A DNA stretch of 64,000 nt. It comes from Ruminiclostridium hungatei. GTDB taxonomy: Bacteria; Bacillota; Clostridia; Acetivibrionales; DSM-1351. A program made the position numbers and the translations under genes. The stretch lies in the NCBI RefSeq assembly GCF_002051585.1, contig NZ_MZGX01000011.1, positions 62,001 through 126,000 of the forward strand, in the 5' to 3' direction. Below the pieces are notes generated by a model. That model did no database searches. It was given only the letters and a program-made list of their open reading frames with translations, and was not told where the DNA came from. Positions 27,166 to 36,159 of the stretch are shown one piece after another (position 1 is the stretch's first letter; the number at the start of each line of letters is the position of its first letter).

Positions 27166-27275
27166 GGTTAATAAAGTGTTTGACAGATTAAGTTTGCAAG
27201 TCACGCAAGGACGGCTTTCGCCAAAAGTGCCATATACAAGCAGTTATTTGAAGCTCGTCCGGAAGTGGGCAGTAC
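27166..27275 (-). repeat. family B element, internally deleted copy
   Basis: About 110 bp matches parts of the minus strand of the 326-bp element at 62142-62467: GTTAATAAAGT, then GCAAGTCACGCAAGGACGGC (against GCTCACGCGAGGACGAC), then directly TTCGCCAAAAG and TTATTTGAAGCTCGTCCGG. The middle of the long element is missing. It abuts family A copy 3. The rest of the gap 26904-27100 has two short hairpins (CTCCG/CGGAG and CTGCGG/CCGCAG) and no gene. Confidence 0.65.
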
Positions 27276-27300
27276 ATAAAATCCTGAATGGAGAAATCAA

Positions 27301-28014
27301 ATGAAGCAGCCCTGGAGAATTTTTATTATCTTTGTTGTTCTGATGGCCTTATGGAATACAATTTTCATAAAACCCATCAAATTGTTTACAGTTTTTCTTC
27401 ATGAACTGGGACATGCATTTATGGCGGCAATAACCGGAAGCAAGGTTACCGGACTAAGTATATACTTCAATGAAAGCGGTCATGTTACTTCACTTCCCAA
27501 GGACTGGCTTTCGTCATTTCTCATTGCAAATGGAGGCTATCTGGGAAGTGTGCTCTTTGCCTGCTGCATATTGCTTTTGAAAAACACCAGGTTTAAGAAA
27601 TACATAATAGGTGTCATTGCGATTATTTTTCTTGGGGTCACCTTCAGGTTTTCGGGTATATTATCCTTCACCATGCTTTACTCGGTCGTGTTTGCCATTG
27701 CAGCGCTGATTATATATATGATACAGAATGACAGGCTCCATGACTGGGTTATTGAGATTATAGGGATAGGAAGTGTTACCTACGCCATATATGATACCTT
27801 TGTGGATACCGTGCTTCTGCAGGTTAACCAGGCATTTGGATTTATAAGGCTGGACCGGATGCCGGTCACGGACGCAGTTCTTATTTCCAGACTGACTCAT
27901 ACGCCTGCGGTAGTATGGGGTGTGCTTTGGCTGGGGATCTCTCTTTTCGCAGTCTATGTCATCCTGCTCAGAGGCAGAAAAAATAAATCCGGAAGGTATT
28001 CAAAAAAGTACTGA
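27301..28014 (+). CDS. M50-family-like membrane metallopeptidase
   Basis: 237 residues, about six membrane helices. The zinc motif H-E-L-G-H (H34, E35, H38) lies at the end of the first helix, as in M50B-like peptidases; the second metal-binding motif is not obvious. Related proteins are common and their substrates unknown. Starts after ATGGAGAAA with ATG 27301. Stands alone between a repeat region and ligA. Confidence 0.75.
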   Translation: MKQPWRIFIIFVVLMALWNTIFIKPIKLFTVFLHELGHAFMAAITGSKVTGLSIYFNESGHVTSLPKDWLSSFLIANGGYLGSVLFACCILLLKNTRFKKYIIGVIAIIFLGVTFRFSGILSFTMLYSVVFAIAALIIYMIQNDRLHDWVIEIIGIGSVTYAIYDTFVDTVLLQVNQAFGFIRLDRMPVTDAVLISRLTHTPAVVWGVLWLGISLFAVYVILLRGRKNKSGRYSKKY

Positions 28015-28128
28015 GGCCATATTTAAAGCCCAGACACCCTGCCTCCCTGCAAATCTATTGGTAAAATTCATACAGGCATTAACTGTGAGATAACTACTCA
28101 ATTATCATACATCTAAAGGAGATATTAA

Positions 28129-30102
28129 ATGGATAGCAAGCTTCAGATAATGAAGGAGAAAATTGAAATATTAAACCAGGCTGCAAAGGCATATTACATG
28201 GAGGACCGTGAAATCATGCCCAACATCGAATATGACAGGCTGTATGACGAGCTTGTTGAGCTGGAAAAGGAAGCAGGAGTTGTCTTATCAAACAGTCCTA
28301 CCATACATGTGGGCTATGAAGTGCTTTCAAACCTTCCGAAGGAGAGGCATGAAACAACTATGCTTTCCCTTGACAAAACCAAAGAGGTGCCCGCTCTGAA
28401 AGAATGGCTTGGGAATCGGAAGGGTGTCTTGTCCTGGAAGCTGGATGGTTTGACCATAGTTCTGACCTATGAGGGAGGAAACCTTGTGAAGGCTGTAACC
28501 AGGGGCAGCGGCGAAATTGGCGAGGTTATCACAAATAATGCCAGGGTTTTCAAAAATCTGCCGGTAAATATTGCCTACAAGGACACCCTGGTATTGCGTG
28601 GCGAAGCAATAATACGCTATTCGGATTTTATGAAGATAAACAGTGAAATTGATGATGTGGATGCCAGGTATAAGAATCCCAGAAATCTGTGCAGCGGTTC
28701 TGTGCGCCAGTTAAACAACAGGATCACCGCAGAGCGGAATGTACATTTTTTTGCGTTTTCTCTGGTAAGGGCGGATTATGCGGAATATAACAATTCCAGG
28801 ATTGCACAGCTTGAATGGATACAGCAGCAGGGTTTTGAAATAGTGGAGTACAAAGAGGTGGATTCAGAAAACATAGAGGCGTCGGTGCAGTGGTTTTATG
28901 ACCGGGTAGAGGGAAATGACTTTCCATCCGACGGTTTGGTTCTGACTTTTGACAACATAGCATATGGAGAATCTCTGGGCTCTACCTCCAAATTTCCCCG
29001 TGACTCAATAGCCTTCAAATGGCGTGATGAAATCAAGGAAACAAAACTTCTTGATATAGAATGGAGTGCATCCAGGACAGGCCTTATTAACCCTATTGCA
29101 ATATTTGACCCTGTGGAGCTGGAGGGTACAACCGTCAGCAGGGCCAGCATACACAATATCAGCATCATGGAAGGCCTGGAACTTGGCATAGGAGATACCA
29201 TAGGTGTCTATAAGGCAAATATGATAATACCTCAGATTTCTGAAAATTTCACCAGAAGCGGGGCGGCAGGTATTCCAAAGCACTGTCCTGTCTGTGAAGC
29301 TCAAACGGAATTACGGCAGGAAAACGGAGTCAAGTTTTTATATTGCCTGAATGATGAATGTCTGGCCAAGCAAATAAAGTCCTTCACTCATTTTGTAAGC
29401 AGGGATGCCATGAATATTGAGGGGCTGTCTGAGGCTACCATAGAAAAGTTGATTTCAAAGGGACTTATAAAAGAACTGGCCGATATATTCCATATTGACA
29501 GGTTCAAGCAGGAAATTGTTGAAATGGAGGGCTTTGGCGAAAAATCCTTCAACAAGCTGACAGCATCCGTTAATAAAGCCAGAAAATCAACTGTGATAAG
29601 GCTTCTCTACAGTCTTGGAATACCAAATGTAGGCTTGTCAAATGCAAAGCTGATTTGCAGATACTTTAAATATGACTGGGAGGCCGTTCAAAATGCGGTA
29701 TTTGATGAGCTTGTGGAAATCGGCGGAATCGGGGAGGTCATGGCAGAGGCATATGTCAAGTTCTTTGCAGACCCTAAAAAGAAGCTGATTGTTGAAGACC
29801 TGCTCAAGGAACTGGAATTTGAAAAAATAGAGGTCTCTGAAACGGGGAGCAGCTTTGAAAATATGGCATTTGTAATTACAGGTTCAGTGGAGCAGTTTAA
29901 AAACCGTGATGAGCTGAAGGAGGTTATTGAAGCAAATGGGGGAAAGGTAACCGGCTCTGTGACTAACAAAACCAATTATCTCATAAATAACGACAACCTG
30001 TCGGGCTCTTCCAAAAACAAAAAAGCCAAGGAACTGGGCATCAGCATCATTACCGAAAGCCAGTTTGTGGAATGGCTCAACGGTGGCGAAAGGCCTCAAT
30101 AG
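28129..30102 (+). CDS. ligA: NAD-dependent DNA ligase, divergent
   Basis: LigA seals nicks in DNA using NAD+. 657 residues: N-terminal Ia-type segment with Y-Y-M-E-D-R-E-I-M and Y-D-R-L-Y-D-E-L, adenylation K104 in S-W-K-L-D-G, N-P-R-N near the middle, an OB fold, the four-Cys zinc finger (C-P-V-C … C … C), helix-hairpin-helix repeats (G-F-G-E-K-S, G-G-I-G-E) and a C-terminal BRCT domain. Several positions differ from typical bacterial LigA: E-L-K before the active site is S-W-K, T-R-G-D-G is T-R-G-S-G, and N-P-R-N-A-A-A-G-S is N-P-R-N-L-C-S-G-S. This suggests a second, specialised ligase. Starts after AAAGGAG. Confidence 0.93.
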   Translation: MDSKLQIMKEKIEILNQAAKAYYMEDREIMPNIEYDRLYDELVELEKEAGVVLSNSPTIHVGYEVLSNLPKERHETTMLSLDKTKEVPALKEWLGNRKGVLSWKLDGLTIVLTYEGGNLVKAVTRGSGEIGEVITNNARVFKNLPVNIAYKDTLVLRGEAIIRYSDFMKINSEIDDVDARYKNPRNLCSGSVRQLNNRITAERNVHFFAFSLVRADYAEYNNSRIAQLEWIQQQGFEIVEYKEVDSENIEASVQWFYDRVEGNDFPSDGLVLTFDNIAYGESLGSTSKFPRDSIAFKWRDEIKETKLLDIEWSASRTGLINPIAIFDPVELEGTTVSRASIHNISIMEGLELGIGDTIGVYKANMIIPQISENFTRSGAAGIPKHCPVCEAQTELRQENGVKFLYCLNDECLAKQIKSFTHFVSRDAMNIEGLSEATIEKLISKGLIKELADIFHIDRFKQEIVEMEGFGEKSFNKLTASVNKARKSTVIRLLYSLGIPNVGLSNAKLICRYFKYDWEAVQNAVFDELVEIGGIGEVMAEAYVKFFADPKKKLIVEDLLKELEFEKIEVSETGSSFENMAFVITGSVEQFKNRDELKEVIEANGGKVTGSVTNKTNYLINNDNLSGSSKNKKAKELGISIITESQFVEWLNGGERPQ

Positions 30103-30205
30103 CACAATAAGACAATAGCAAACAGCTCCCCTATATTTTTTGCTCCATAAATAACGGGATGATTTTTATGAGAGGAACTATAATTGTAGTGAAAGGAGAA
30201 GCCGA

Positions 30206-31051
30206 ATGGAATGGATTGAAAGGCTTAATTCAGTTATCGCATATATCGAAGAGCATCTGGAGGATGAAATAGTCAATGATGAGATAGGCAGAATCGTGCT
30301 GTGTCCCGTAGGAGCATTTCTGAGAACCTTCTCCTTGCTGACGGGAATTACTCTTTCGGAATATATCCGCAGAAGAAAGCTTACAATGGCTGCCTTTGAG
30401 CTCCAGTCCACCGACTGCAAGGTGATTGATCTTGCTGTCAAATATGGATATGAGTCTTCTGATGCCTTCTGTGTAGCCTTCAAAAAAATGCATGGAATTC
30501 CGCCTGCAAATGCACGGCAGCAGAATATCAAGCTCAAATCCTTTCCGCGCTTGTCCTTTACATTAAAAATCAGGGGAGATGCAGAGATGAATTATCGTGT
30601 TGTAGAAAGAGAAAGCTTTAAGGTTGCCGGAAAAATAGTATCCTCATCACTGGAGGACAATGTAATACCGGAGTTCTGGAATACCTGCAAAAAAGACGGT
30701 ACAATTGAAAGACTTGCGGAAGTGGGAGTGGACGGCAATACATACGGCATGTGTTTCGGGTTTAACGACCAGGGGTTCAATGACTATATGGTGGGTATTG
30801 AGACTGCTTACGAAAATGTAAGTGATTTGAAGACAGTTACAGTTCCGAAATCCACGTGGCTGGTATTTGAATCCATCGGACCTGTCAATCCGACGCTGGG
30901 CAACACCTGGGCACGGATTTACGGGGAATTCCTGCCTCAAAGCATCTATAAGCAGTCTGCTTTGCCAACCATAGAAAAATACTTCTCAAATGATGTTGAT
31001 TCTGAGGAGTATCTGGTTGAAATATGGATTCCTGTGGTTACGGAACAATAA
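30206..31051 (+). CDS. AraC-family regulator with GyrI-like effector domain
   Basis: 281 residues. Residues 1-105 are an AraC helix-turn-helix pair (L-E-D-E-I-V-N-D-E-I-G-R-I-V, then V-I-D-L-A-V-K-Y-G-Y-E-S-S-D-A-F-C-V-A-F-K-K-M-H-G-I-P-P). Residues about 130-281 form the GyrI-like/AraC E-binding domain (V-A-G-K, P-K-S-T-W-L-V-F-E-S, and the final Y-L-V-E-I-W-I-P-V). Such proteins sense small, often toxic, hydrophobic compounds. Start after AAAGGAG. The gene order gives no target. Confidence 0.92.
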   Translation: MEWIERLNSVIAYIEEHLEDEIVNDEIGRIVLCPVGAFLRTFSLLTGITLSEYIRRRKLTMAAFELQSTDCKVIDLAVKYGYESSDAFCVAFKKMHGIPPANARQQNIKLKSFPRLSFTLKIRGDAEMNYRVVERESFKVAGKIVSSSLEDNVIPEFWNTCKKDGTIERLAEVGVDGNTYGMCFGFNDQGFNDYMVGIETAYENVSDLKTVTVPKSTWLVFESIGPVNPTLGNTWARIYGEFLPQSIYKQSALPTIEKYFSNDVDSEEYLVEIWIPVVTEQ

Positions 31052-31090
31052 GGATTTTTTGGCGGTACTCAACCGGAGTACCGATATATG

Positions 31091-31134
31091 ATTACCGATG
31101 AAAAGCAATCCTGCGGCTTGCCTTTCATCGGTAA
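31091..31134. terminator. hairpin between converging araC-type and ferredoxin genes
   Basis: ATTACCGATGAAA and the complement TTTCATCGGTAAT pair around a 17-nt centre that has further G-C pairs. No T-run on either strand. Confidence 0.5.
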
Positions 31135-31150
31135 TCGCTATTTAGCGGGC

Positions 31151-31342
31151 TTATTCTTCCAGGTTTATTACGCTTACAGGACAGCCGTCCCTGGCGTCCT
31201 CGGCATCTTGTTCCGTTTCTTCCGGGATATCGTCCTCAATGGCCTCAGCTTTGTTATCATCATTCATGCTGAATACCGACGGGCAAATTGATACGCACAA
31301 TTCACAACTGATGCAGCCGTCCTGATCTACAGATGCTTTCAT
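31151..31342 (-). CDS. 4Fe-4S ferredoxin, single-cluster type
   Basis: A 63-residue acidic ferredoxin that carries electrons in anaerobic metabolism. Cysteines 10, 13, 16 and 54 are positioned to bind one [4Fe-4S] cluster (C-I-S-C-E-L-C … D-G-C-P-V); C20 is extra and could form a disulphide or serve as alternate ligand. It is of the monocluster type common in thermophilic and cellulolytic Clostridia. Starts after AGGAGG. Confidence 0.9.
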   Translation of the reverse strand: MKASVDQDGCISCELCVSICPSVFSMNDDNKAEAIEDDIPEETEQDAEDARDGCPVSVINLEE

Positions 31343-31404
31343 TTTATTACCTCCTGATTAATTTGTTTCAAAATTATTATTACAATAATTTCTGATAATA
31401 TGCC

Positions 31405-31434
31405 TTGACGGCGGATCAAAAAAATGTGTATACA
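31405..31434 (+). promoter_or_regulatory. promoter upstream of the amidohydrolase gene
   Basis: TTGACG (31405-31410) and TATACA (31429-31434) are 18 bp apart. A small dyad ATTGATTTTCAAT at about 31449-31461 lies just downstream of the likely start site. Confidence 0.45.
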
Positions 31435-31531
31435 ATGTACTTATAAATATTGATTTTCAATTTAAGTTGAGTTATATTAAAATTAAATTATAGAAAATTG
31501 CAAGCGGTTTATATACGGCTTCGAGGTTAAA

Positions 31532-32389
31532 ATGGTTAATGATATAGAGGTAATAGACAGTCATGTTCACACTTTTGCCAGTGATGACATTGCAGAAAGA
31601 ATTATAGCTTCCTTTAACAAAATCTATGATATAGAGTTTGCCAATCCGGGTAATGGAACCATAAGCAATGTTTTAAATAACATGAAGGAAGGCGGCATTG
31701 ACAGGACTGTGATGGTTAATTTCGCTCCGCCCAAAATAGTCCATCAAAACAATCTGTGGACTCTGAAGGCAGGTGGGGATTCCGGAGGCAAGCTGATTCC
31801 TCTGGTAAGCTTTCATCCGGAAATGGAAGGAGTATTGACTGAGCATCTAGAAAACTACATAAATGCAGGAGCCCGGGGCATTAAGCTCCATCCCATGGCA
31901 CAGGGCTTTGATGTCAGAGACCGGCGGCTGGATGAACTCTTCAGGACATGCAGCCAAAGGAGCTTTCCAGTGCTGATACACTGCGGACGTGTTTCAAATG
32001 CCAGATTGAATGAATATTCTGATTTTGAATGTATAGTACCCGTTATTGAAAAGTACCCTGAACTGCCTGTAATACTTGCCCACATGGCAGATGGCCAGAT
32101 TGACCGGTGCCTGGAAGTATCAAAAAAATATTCCAATGTATTTTTGGACACTTCAATTGTAATTACCGGCTATCCCGATATAATGAATGTAAATGAACCA
32201 AGCTGGCTTGATGACGGCCAGGTGGTTTCAATAATTAACGAAGTAGGCGCGGACAGGATTATATTCGGTTCGGATTTCCCATGGGGAAGCCCTATACATG
32301 ATTTGAACAGGATAATGAATTTTAAACTGGACCATCATCAGAAGGAACTTATTTTCAGCGGCAATGCAAAAAGACTTTTTAAATTGTAA
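31532..32389 (+). CDS. amidohydrolase (TIM-barrel metal-dependent hydrolase)
   Basis: 285 residues of the amidohydrolase-related (PF04909-like) family. Metal-binding H-x-H is seen in D-S-H-V-H-T-F near residue 11; further His/Asp positions appear in G-I-K-L-H-P, V-L-I-H-C-G, L-A-H-M-A-D and G-S-D-F-P-W-G. The family includes decarboxylases and lactonases, so the reaction is not evident. Ribosome site is weak (CGAGGT). Probably heads a short unit with the next membrane protein. Confidence 0.8.
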   Translation: MVNDIEVIDSHVHTFASDDIAERIIASFNKIYDIEFANPGNGTISNVLNNMKEGGIDRTVMVNFAPPKIVHQNNLWTLKAGGDSGGKLIPLVSFHPEMEGVLTEHLENYINAGARGIKLHPMAQGFDVRDRRLDELFRTCSQRSFPVLIHCGRVSNARLNEYSDFECIVPVIEKYPELPVILAHMADGQIDRCLEVSKKYSNVFLDTSIVITGYPDIMNVNEPSWLDDGQVVSIINEVGADRIIFGSDFPWGSPIHDLNRIMNFKLDHHQKELIFSGNAKRLFKL

Positions 32390-32414
32390 TGCATAGAAAG
32401 AAGGTAGGTGTCAA

Positions 32415-32747
32415 ATGAGCAAATGGAGGCTTAAGTATTTGCTGACTCTGGTTTACAGTGTGGCTATTGCTGCAGTTTTTTGCCTTGTGGCATATTTGAT
32501 TTCTCAAAGAATTAATTTTAATCTGAAGGAAACCTATTTCCTCATTGGGTTGGTTGCTGTTCTTGCAGGTATATTAATAATTATTGCAAAAAATCAGAGC
32601 AGAGTGACTGTATCAGACATAGTTGAACAGAATATGGAGGAGGATGAGCCGGGGAAGGAAGGAGCAGGGATACTGCTGGGCCTTAATGGCTTCACACTTG
32701 TACTGTCGGGCGTTTTCCTGCTGGTTATAGATGCGGTAATAAGGTAA
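32415..32747 (+). CDS. small three-helix membrane protein
   Basis: 110 residues with membrane segments about 10-29, 39-56 and 88-108 and a short acidic linker (E-E-D-E-P-G-K-E). I do not recognise a family. It begins 25 bp after the amidohydrolase with AAAGAAGGTAGG and is likely co-transcribed. Confidence 0.6.
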   Translation: MSKWRLKYLLTLVYSVAIAAVFCLVAYLISQRINFNLKETYFLIGLVAVLAGILIIIAKNQSRVTVSDIVEQNMEEDEPGKEGAGILLGLNGFTLVLSGVFLLVIDAVIR

Positions 32748-32843
32748 AGACCATAAAAATTTTACTATCTGGTATTTTTAATGTAAATACATTTAACATA
32801 TTTGTATAAAATACAATATAGATATTTTGAGATGGAGACATTT

Positions 32844-33716
32844 ATGAAGAGACTATATTTATCTATACTGTATGTTATTTTTATATCTGTTTTAATAAGC
32901 GGGACCATATTATACAGCAAGCCCCCCGCTCAAAGCAGCAAGAATCCTTATCCTGCCGCAAGGGAAGACCGGGAGACGGGGACTGAAAAAAAGGCCCGAT
33001 GGGAATCGGGGTCTGTCAAAAGCATGAACAGCAGTATCTATGTAAAAAAAGAAGAGATAGCTATACTGGGAAATAAGAACCAGGTGGATTTGCATGCCTT
33101 TATGGCGGAAGACAATTATGGACTTGTCACCTTGAACCTGACATACAAGCTCAAGGAAAAGCTCATAAGGTGCGATATTGAACCTGTTAAGCTGAAAGAA
33201 ATCAGAAATATGTTCAAATTAAGGGAAAAGCACGGAAAAGGCTTTGTAATAAAAAATATGCTGTTCAATGAAAAAATGGGAAAAATTTATTACCTGTTTG
33301 AGGGAAAGGCCGAATATGATTATTTTCATTCTGCGCTGTATTCCTATGATCTGGAAAACTCAAAGCTGGAAAAAATTTATCAGGAAATCGGACTGTTCGG
33401 GAATTTTTATCTGTCCTCAGACGGCAAGTATAATGCTTGCTCATATCTGTCCTGTCCTCAGAATATATCAGGCAACCAGAGAAACACCGTGATAATTTTT
33501 GACTGCAAAGACGGCAGTCTGTTATTTAACAGCAATGAGCTCTCTGCTCATGGGGAGGTAAATGATAAATTTTCCATATACAGCTATGACTTTATAAAGT
33601 GGCAGGACAATAATACCTGCCAGCTCAGGCAGAATAAACGTGCCAGGGACGGAGTGGAAAAATCCATGGAAAACATACTGCTGTATAATGTGACGGCAAA
33701 GCGGGTGATAGAATAG
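32844..33716 (+). CDS. signal-anchored hypothetical protein
   Basis: 290 residues. M-K-R-L then a hydrophobic helix (about residues 5-23) suggests a signal anchor; the rest is polar, extracytoplasmic, with a beta-rich look (repeated Y-S-Y-D-L, I-I-F-D-C-K-D-G-S-L-L-F), possibly a beta-propeller-like half. I see no lipobox. The in-frame ATG at 32802 has no ribosome site; ATG at 32844 follows ATGGAGA. Function unknown. Confidence 0.6.
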   Translation: MKRLYLSILYVIFISVLISGTILYSKPPAQSSKNPYPAAREDRETGTEKKARWESGSVKSMNSSIYVKKEEIAILGNKNQVDLHAFMAEDNYGLVTLNLTYKLKEKLIRCDIEPVKLKEIRNMFKLREKHGKGFVIKNMLFNEKMGKIYYLFEGKAEYDYFHSALYSYDLENSKLEKIYQEIGLFGNFYLSSDGKYNACSYLSCPQNISGNQRNTVIIFDCKDGSLLFNSNELSAHGEVNDKFSIYSYDFIKWQDNNTCQLRQNKRARDGVEKSMENILLYNVTAKRVIE

Positions 33717-33860
33717 CAGGTCCTTTCAGGCATCCGGCGGAAGGTCTTGTTTTTATCTCCTGCGTATTTATACCGGCACACCGGAGGCAACTTGTTTTCA
33801 TCACGCAATTGGTGTATTCTTTTATGAGTACGCATATTTTTTGTTTTGGAGTGATGTTGA

Positions 33861-34460
33861 ATGTATATCGTGGGCCTTAATGGCAGTGCGAATCAGGACG
33901 GAAATACAAGCTTTCTGGTGGGCAGGGTGCTTGAGGAATGCTCCAGGCAGGGAGCCGACACCATCTTGCTGGACATAGGAAAGATAATGAATGAGCAGAA
34001 GAACGGGTATTGCACCGCTTGCTCCAATCCGTGCACCGGCATCTGCTATAAGGGCAGCCGCCTTGAAGAGGCTTTTGAAATAATGAAGAAAGCCGACGGC
34101 ATTGTAGTCGGCAGTCCGGTATATTTCGGCAGTGTTTCCGCACAACTCAAGGCCATGTTTGATAAAACCAGAAGGATAAGGGCAAATAAATGGCTTTACA
34201 ACAAAGCGGGGGTCGGAGTCAGTGTGGGGACTTCCAGATTTGGAGGCCAGGAGACCGCTCTAAAGGCAATGCACGATATGATGCTGGTAAATGGTATGAT
34301 TATAGTGGGAGACGGATATATTGACGACGACTGCGGGCACCACGGTGTTTGTGCCATGCGGCCTGCAAAGGATGATGAAAACGCCGTAAAGCGGACGGCA
34401 ATATCCGGCAGGAGATTGGTGGAGGTTTGCCGCGCCACAGTGGGAATAAGGAATTTATAA
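33861..34460 (+). CDS. iron-sulfur flavoprotein-like NADPH-dependent FMN reductase
   Basis: 199 residues with a flavodoxin fold: I-V-G-L-N-G-S-A-N-Q-D-G-N-T binds FMN phosphate and G-I-V-V-G-S-P-V-Y-F-G-S-V-S binds the isoalloxazine. A Cys-rich loop C-T-A-C-S-N-P-C-T-G-I-C (C-x2-C-x3-C-x3-C) matches the position of the Fe-S ligands in Isf-type flavoproteins, although spacing differs slightly from the classical C-x2-C-x2-C-x4-7-C. It probably transfers electrons to small acceptors. Starts after TTGGAGTGA. Confidence 0.85.
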   Translation: MYIVGLNGSANQDGNTSFLVGRVLEECSRQGADTILLDIGKIMNEQKNGYCTACSNPCTGICYKGSRLEEAFEIMKKADGIVVGSPVYFGSVSAQLKAMFDKTRRIRANKWLYNKAGVGVSVGTSRFGGQETALKAMHDMMLVNGMIIVGDGYIDDDCGHHGVCAMRPAKDDENAVKRTAISGRRLVEVCRATVGIRNL

Positions 34461-34519
34461 GCAGGCTTTACCTGACAGGAAGATAACTAAAATCAACAAT
34501 ATACAAATGGAGTTTTTAT

Positions 34520-35296
34520 ATGCTGAATGAGTTTTCAAGAAATGAATTGATCATAGGAAAAGCAGGGTTGGAAAAACTGCAAAACAGCAAGGTTGCAGTT
34601 TTCGGAGTGGGCGGTGTGGGTTCATATACCGTTGAAGCCCTGGTAAGGTGCGGACTTGGTAAAATCGTACTGATTGATGATGACTGTGTATGCCTGACAA
34701 ATTTGAACAGGCAGCTACATGCCACTCGGAAGACAGTAGGTAAACCCAAGGTTGAAGCAATGAGGGACAGGATTCTGGAAATAAATCCTCAATGCCAGGT
34801 GGAGATAATTCAAAAATTTTATATGCCGGAGGTTGCGGAGGAGATATTGGACACAACCTGTGATTACATTGTAGACGCCATAGATACCGTTACTGCAAAG
34901 ATCGATCTTGTTGTAAGGGCGGATAAGCTGGGAATACCTGTTATAAGTGCCATGGGGGCAGGCAATAAGCTGGACCCCACCAGATTTGAGGTGTCGGATA
35001 TATATAAAACCTCCGTGGACCCTCTGGCAAAGGTGGTCAGAAAAGAACTGAGGCTGAGAGGAATCAAGAAGCTCAAAGTGGTCTACTCCAAGGAGGAGCC
35101 CAGGAAGCCTGTTGAAACTGAAAGTTCTAGCTGCAGTGCGGGCTGCATTTGTCCAAAGGGCTCCACAAGAAAATGCACGGTCAAGCATCAGATACCGGGA
35201 AGCCTTCCCTTTGTGCCGTCGGTAATGGGCTTGATAATTGCCGGAGAAGTAATAAAGGATATTATAGAGTGGGATAAAAGTAAGCAGGTGATTTGA
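34520..35296 (+). CDS. tcdA: tRNA threonylcarbamoyladenosine dehydratase TcdA
   Basis: TcdA (YgdL/CsdL) is an E1-like ATP-dependent enzyme that makes cyclic t6A37 on tRNAs reading ANN codons. 258 residues: V-A-V-F-G-V-G-G-V-G-S-Y-T-V-E-A-L nucleotide-binding loop, I-D-D-D, N-L-N-R-Q, G-K-P-K-V-E-A-M, the catalytic region V-D-A-I-D-T-V-T-A-K, and A-M-G-A-G-N-K-L-D-P-T. Starts after TGGAG. It runs with the P-loop gene 34 bp downstream. Confidence 0.93.
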   Translation: MLNEFSRNELIIGKAGLEKLQNSKVAVFGVGGVGSYTVEALVRCGLGKIVLIDDDCVCLTNLNRQLHATRKTVGKPKVEAMRDRILEINPQCQVEIIQKFYMPEVAEEILDTTCDYIVDAIDTVTAKIDLVVRADKLGIPVISAMGAGNKLDPTRFEVSDIYKTSVDPLAKVVRKELRLRGIKKLKVVYSKEEPRKPVETESSSCSAGCICPKGSTRKCTVKHQIPGSLPFVPSVMGLIIAGEVIKDIIEWDKSKQVI

Positions 35297-35329
35297 CGTT
35301 ATACAGGCAAATCGGAAACGGAGATAAAG

Positions 35330-36010
35330 ATGTTTGAAAAACGTATAAATATTTTCACCGGCCACTTCGGAAGCGGAAAGACCGAAGTGGCGGTTAATTC
35401 CGCCTTGAAGCTGGCCGAGTCGGGTCTTAAGACCTCAATAGTGGATTTTGACATTGTCAATCCGTATTTCCGCACAGCAGATGCCAGAGAAGAGCTGGAA
35501 AGAAACAATATAAGGGTTGTTTTGCCGTTATATGCAAACACAAATGTAGATGTACCTGCCATTCCGCCGGAGATTTATTCTCTGTTTCAGAATAAGGAAT
35601 ATAAGGTTGTGCTGGATGTTGGCGGCGACGATCTGGGCGCCAGGGCGGTATCCAGATTTAAGGAAGAAATATTGAACGATGATTACGAAATGTTTTTTGT
35701 CATTAATACCAGAAGGGGTATGACCGATACCCCTGAAAAAATTATGGAGATGCTTGCACTTATTGAGGATAGTGCAAATATTAAGGTTACCAAATTGATA
35801 AATAACAGCAACCTGCTGGAGGAAACCTCACCTGAAATACTGCTGGAAGGTAATGAAACCATCTCGGCAGTTTCGGAAAAGCTTGGAATACCCATTGGAA
35901 TAACCGCAGGCATGGAAGAAGTTGTGGGAAGGCTTGACAGCAGCGGCTTATGCGGTTCTGAAGTGCTTGCAATGAGAAAGCTGATCCATCTTCCCTGGAA
36001 CAGGGGCTAG
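35330..36010 (+). CDS. P-loop nucleotide-binding protein (MinD/ParA/CobQ-like)
   Basis: 226 residues. Walker A-like G-H-F-G-S-G-K-T-E near the N-terminus, D-F-D-I-V-N-P-Y-F-R-T, and a conserved V-V-L-D-V-G-G-D-D-L-G-A-R segment. It belongs to a family often found near ferredoxin and 2-oxoacid oxidoreductase genes in Clostridia; here such genes begin 3.9 kb downstream after a GntR/ABC cassette. Biochemical role unknown. Starts after ACGGAGATAAAG. Confidence 0.8.
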   Translation: MFEKRINIFTGHFGSGKTEVAVNSALKLAESGLKTSIVDFDIVNPYFRTADAREELERNNIRVVLPLYANTNVDVPAIPPEIYSLFQNKEYKVVLDVGGDDLGARAVSRFKEEILNDDYEMFFVINTRRGMTDTPEKIMEMLALIEDSANIKVTKLINNSNLLEETSPEILLEGNETISAVSEKLGIPIGITAGMEEVVGRLDSSGLCGSEVLAMRKLIHLPWNRG

Positions 36011-36105
36011 ACTCAGCAGCGCAAAACATATAGCTAAAGCCATACATACAATCCACGGACACTTTGCTGACGGACGTGGATTTGTAAATTTTACCGGCTG
36101 CGATA

Positions 36106-36138
36106 TTTACACCCTTGTGTATTAGTGATATAATACAC
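36106..36138 (+). promoter_or_regulatory. promoter with dyad operator in front of the GntR/ABC cassette
   Basis: TTTACA (36106-36111) and TATAAT (36129-36134) are exactly 17 bp apart. The dyad GTGTATTA-GTGATA-TAATACAC spans 36117-36138 and overlaps the -10, so a dimer bound there would repress. The GntR gene starts 22 bp downstream, implying autoregulation. Confidence 0.7.
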
Positions 36139-36159
36139 TTGTGCGGAGGTGGCTGGCCA

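Noticed and set aside
31449-31461. Fur box at ATTGATTTTCAAT near the ferredoxin gene
   Set aside because: Only a 5-bp dyad, far from the 19-bp Fur consensus, in a very AT-rich gap.
34715-35365. 216-codon minus-strand frame opposite tcdA
   Set aside because: It is antisense to a clearly conserved gene, with no ribosome site.
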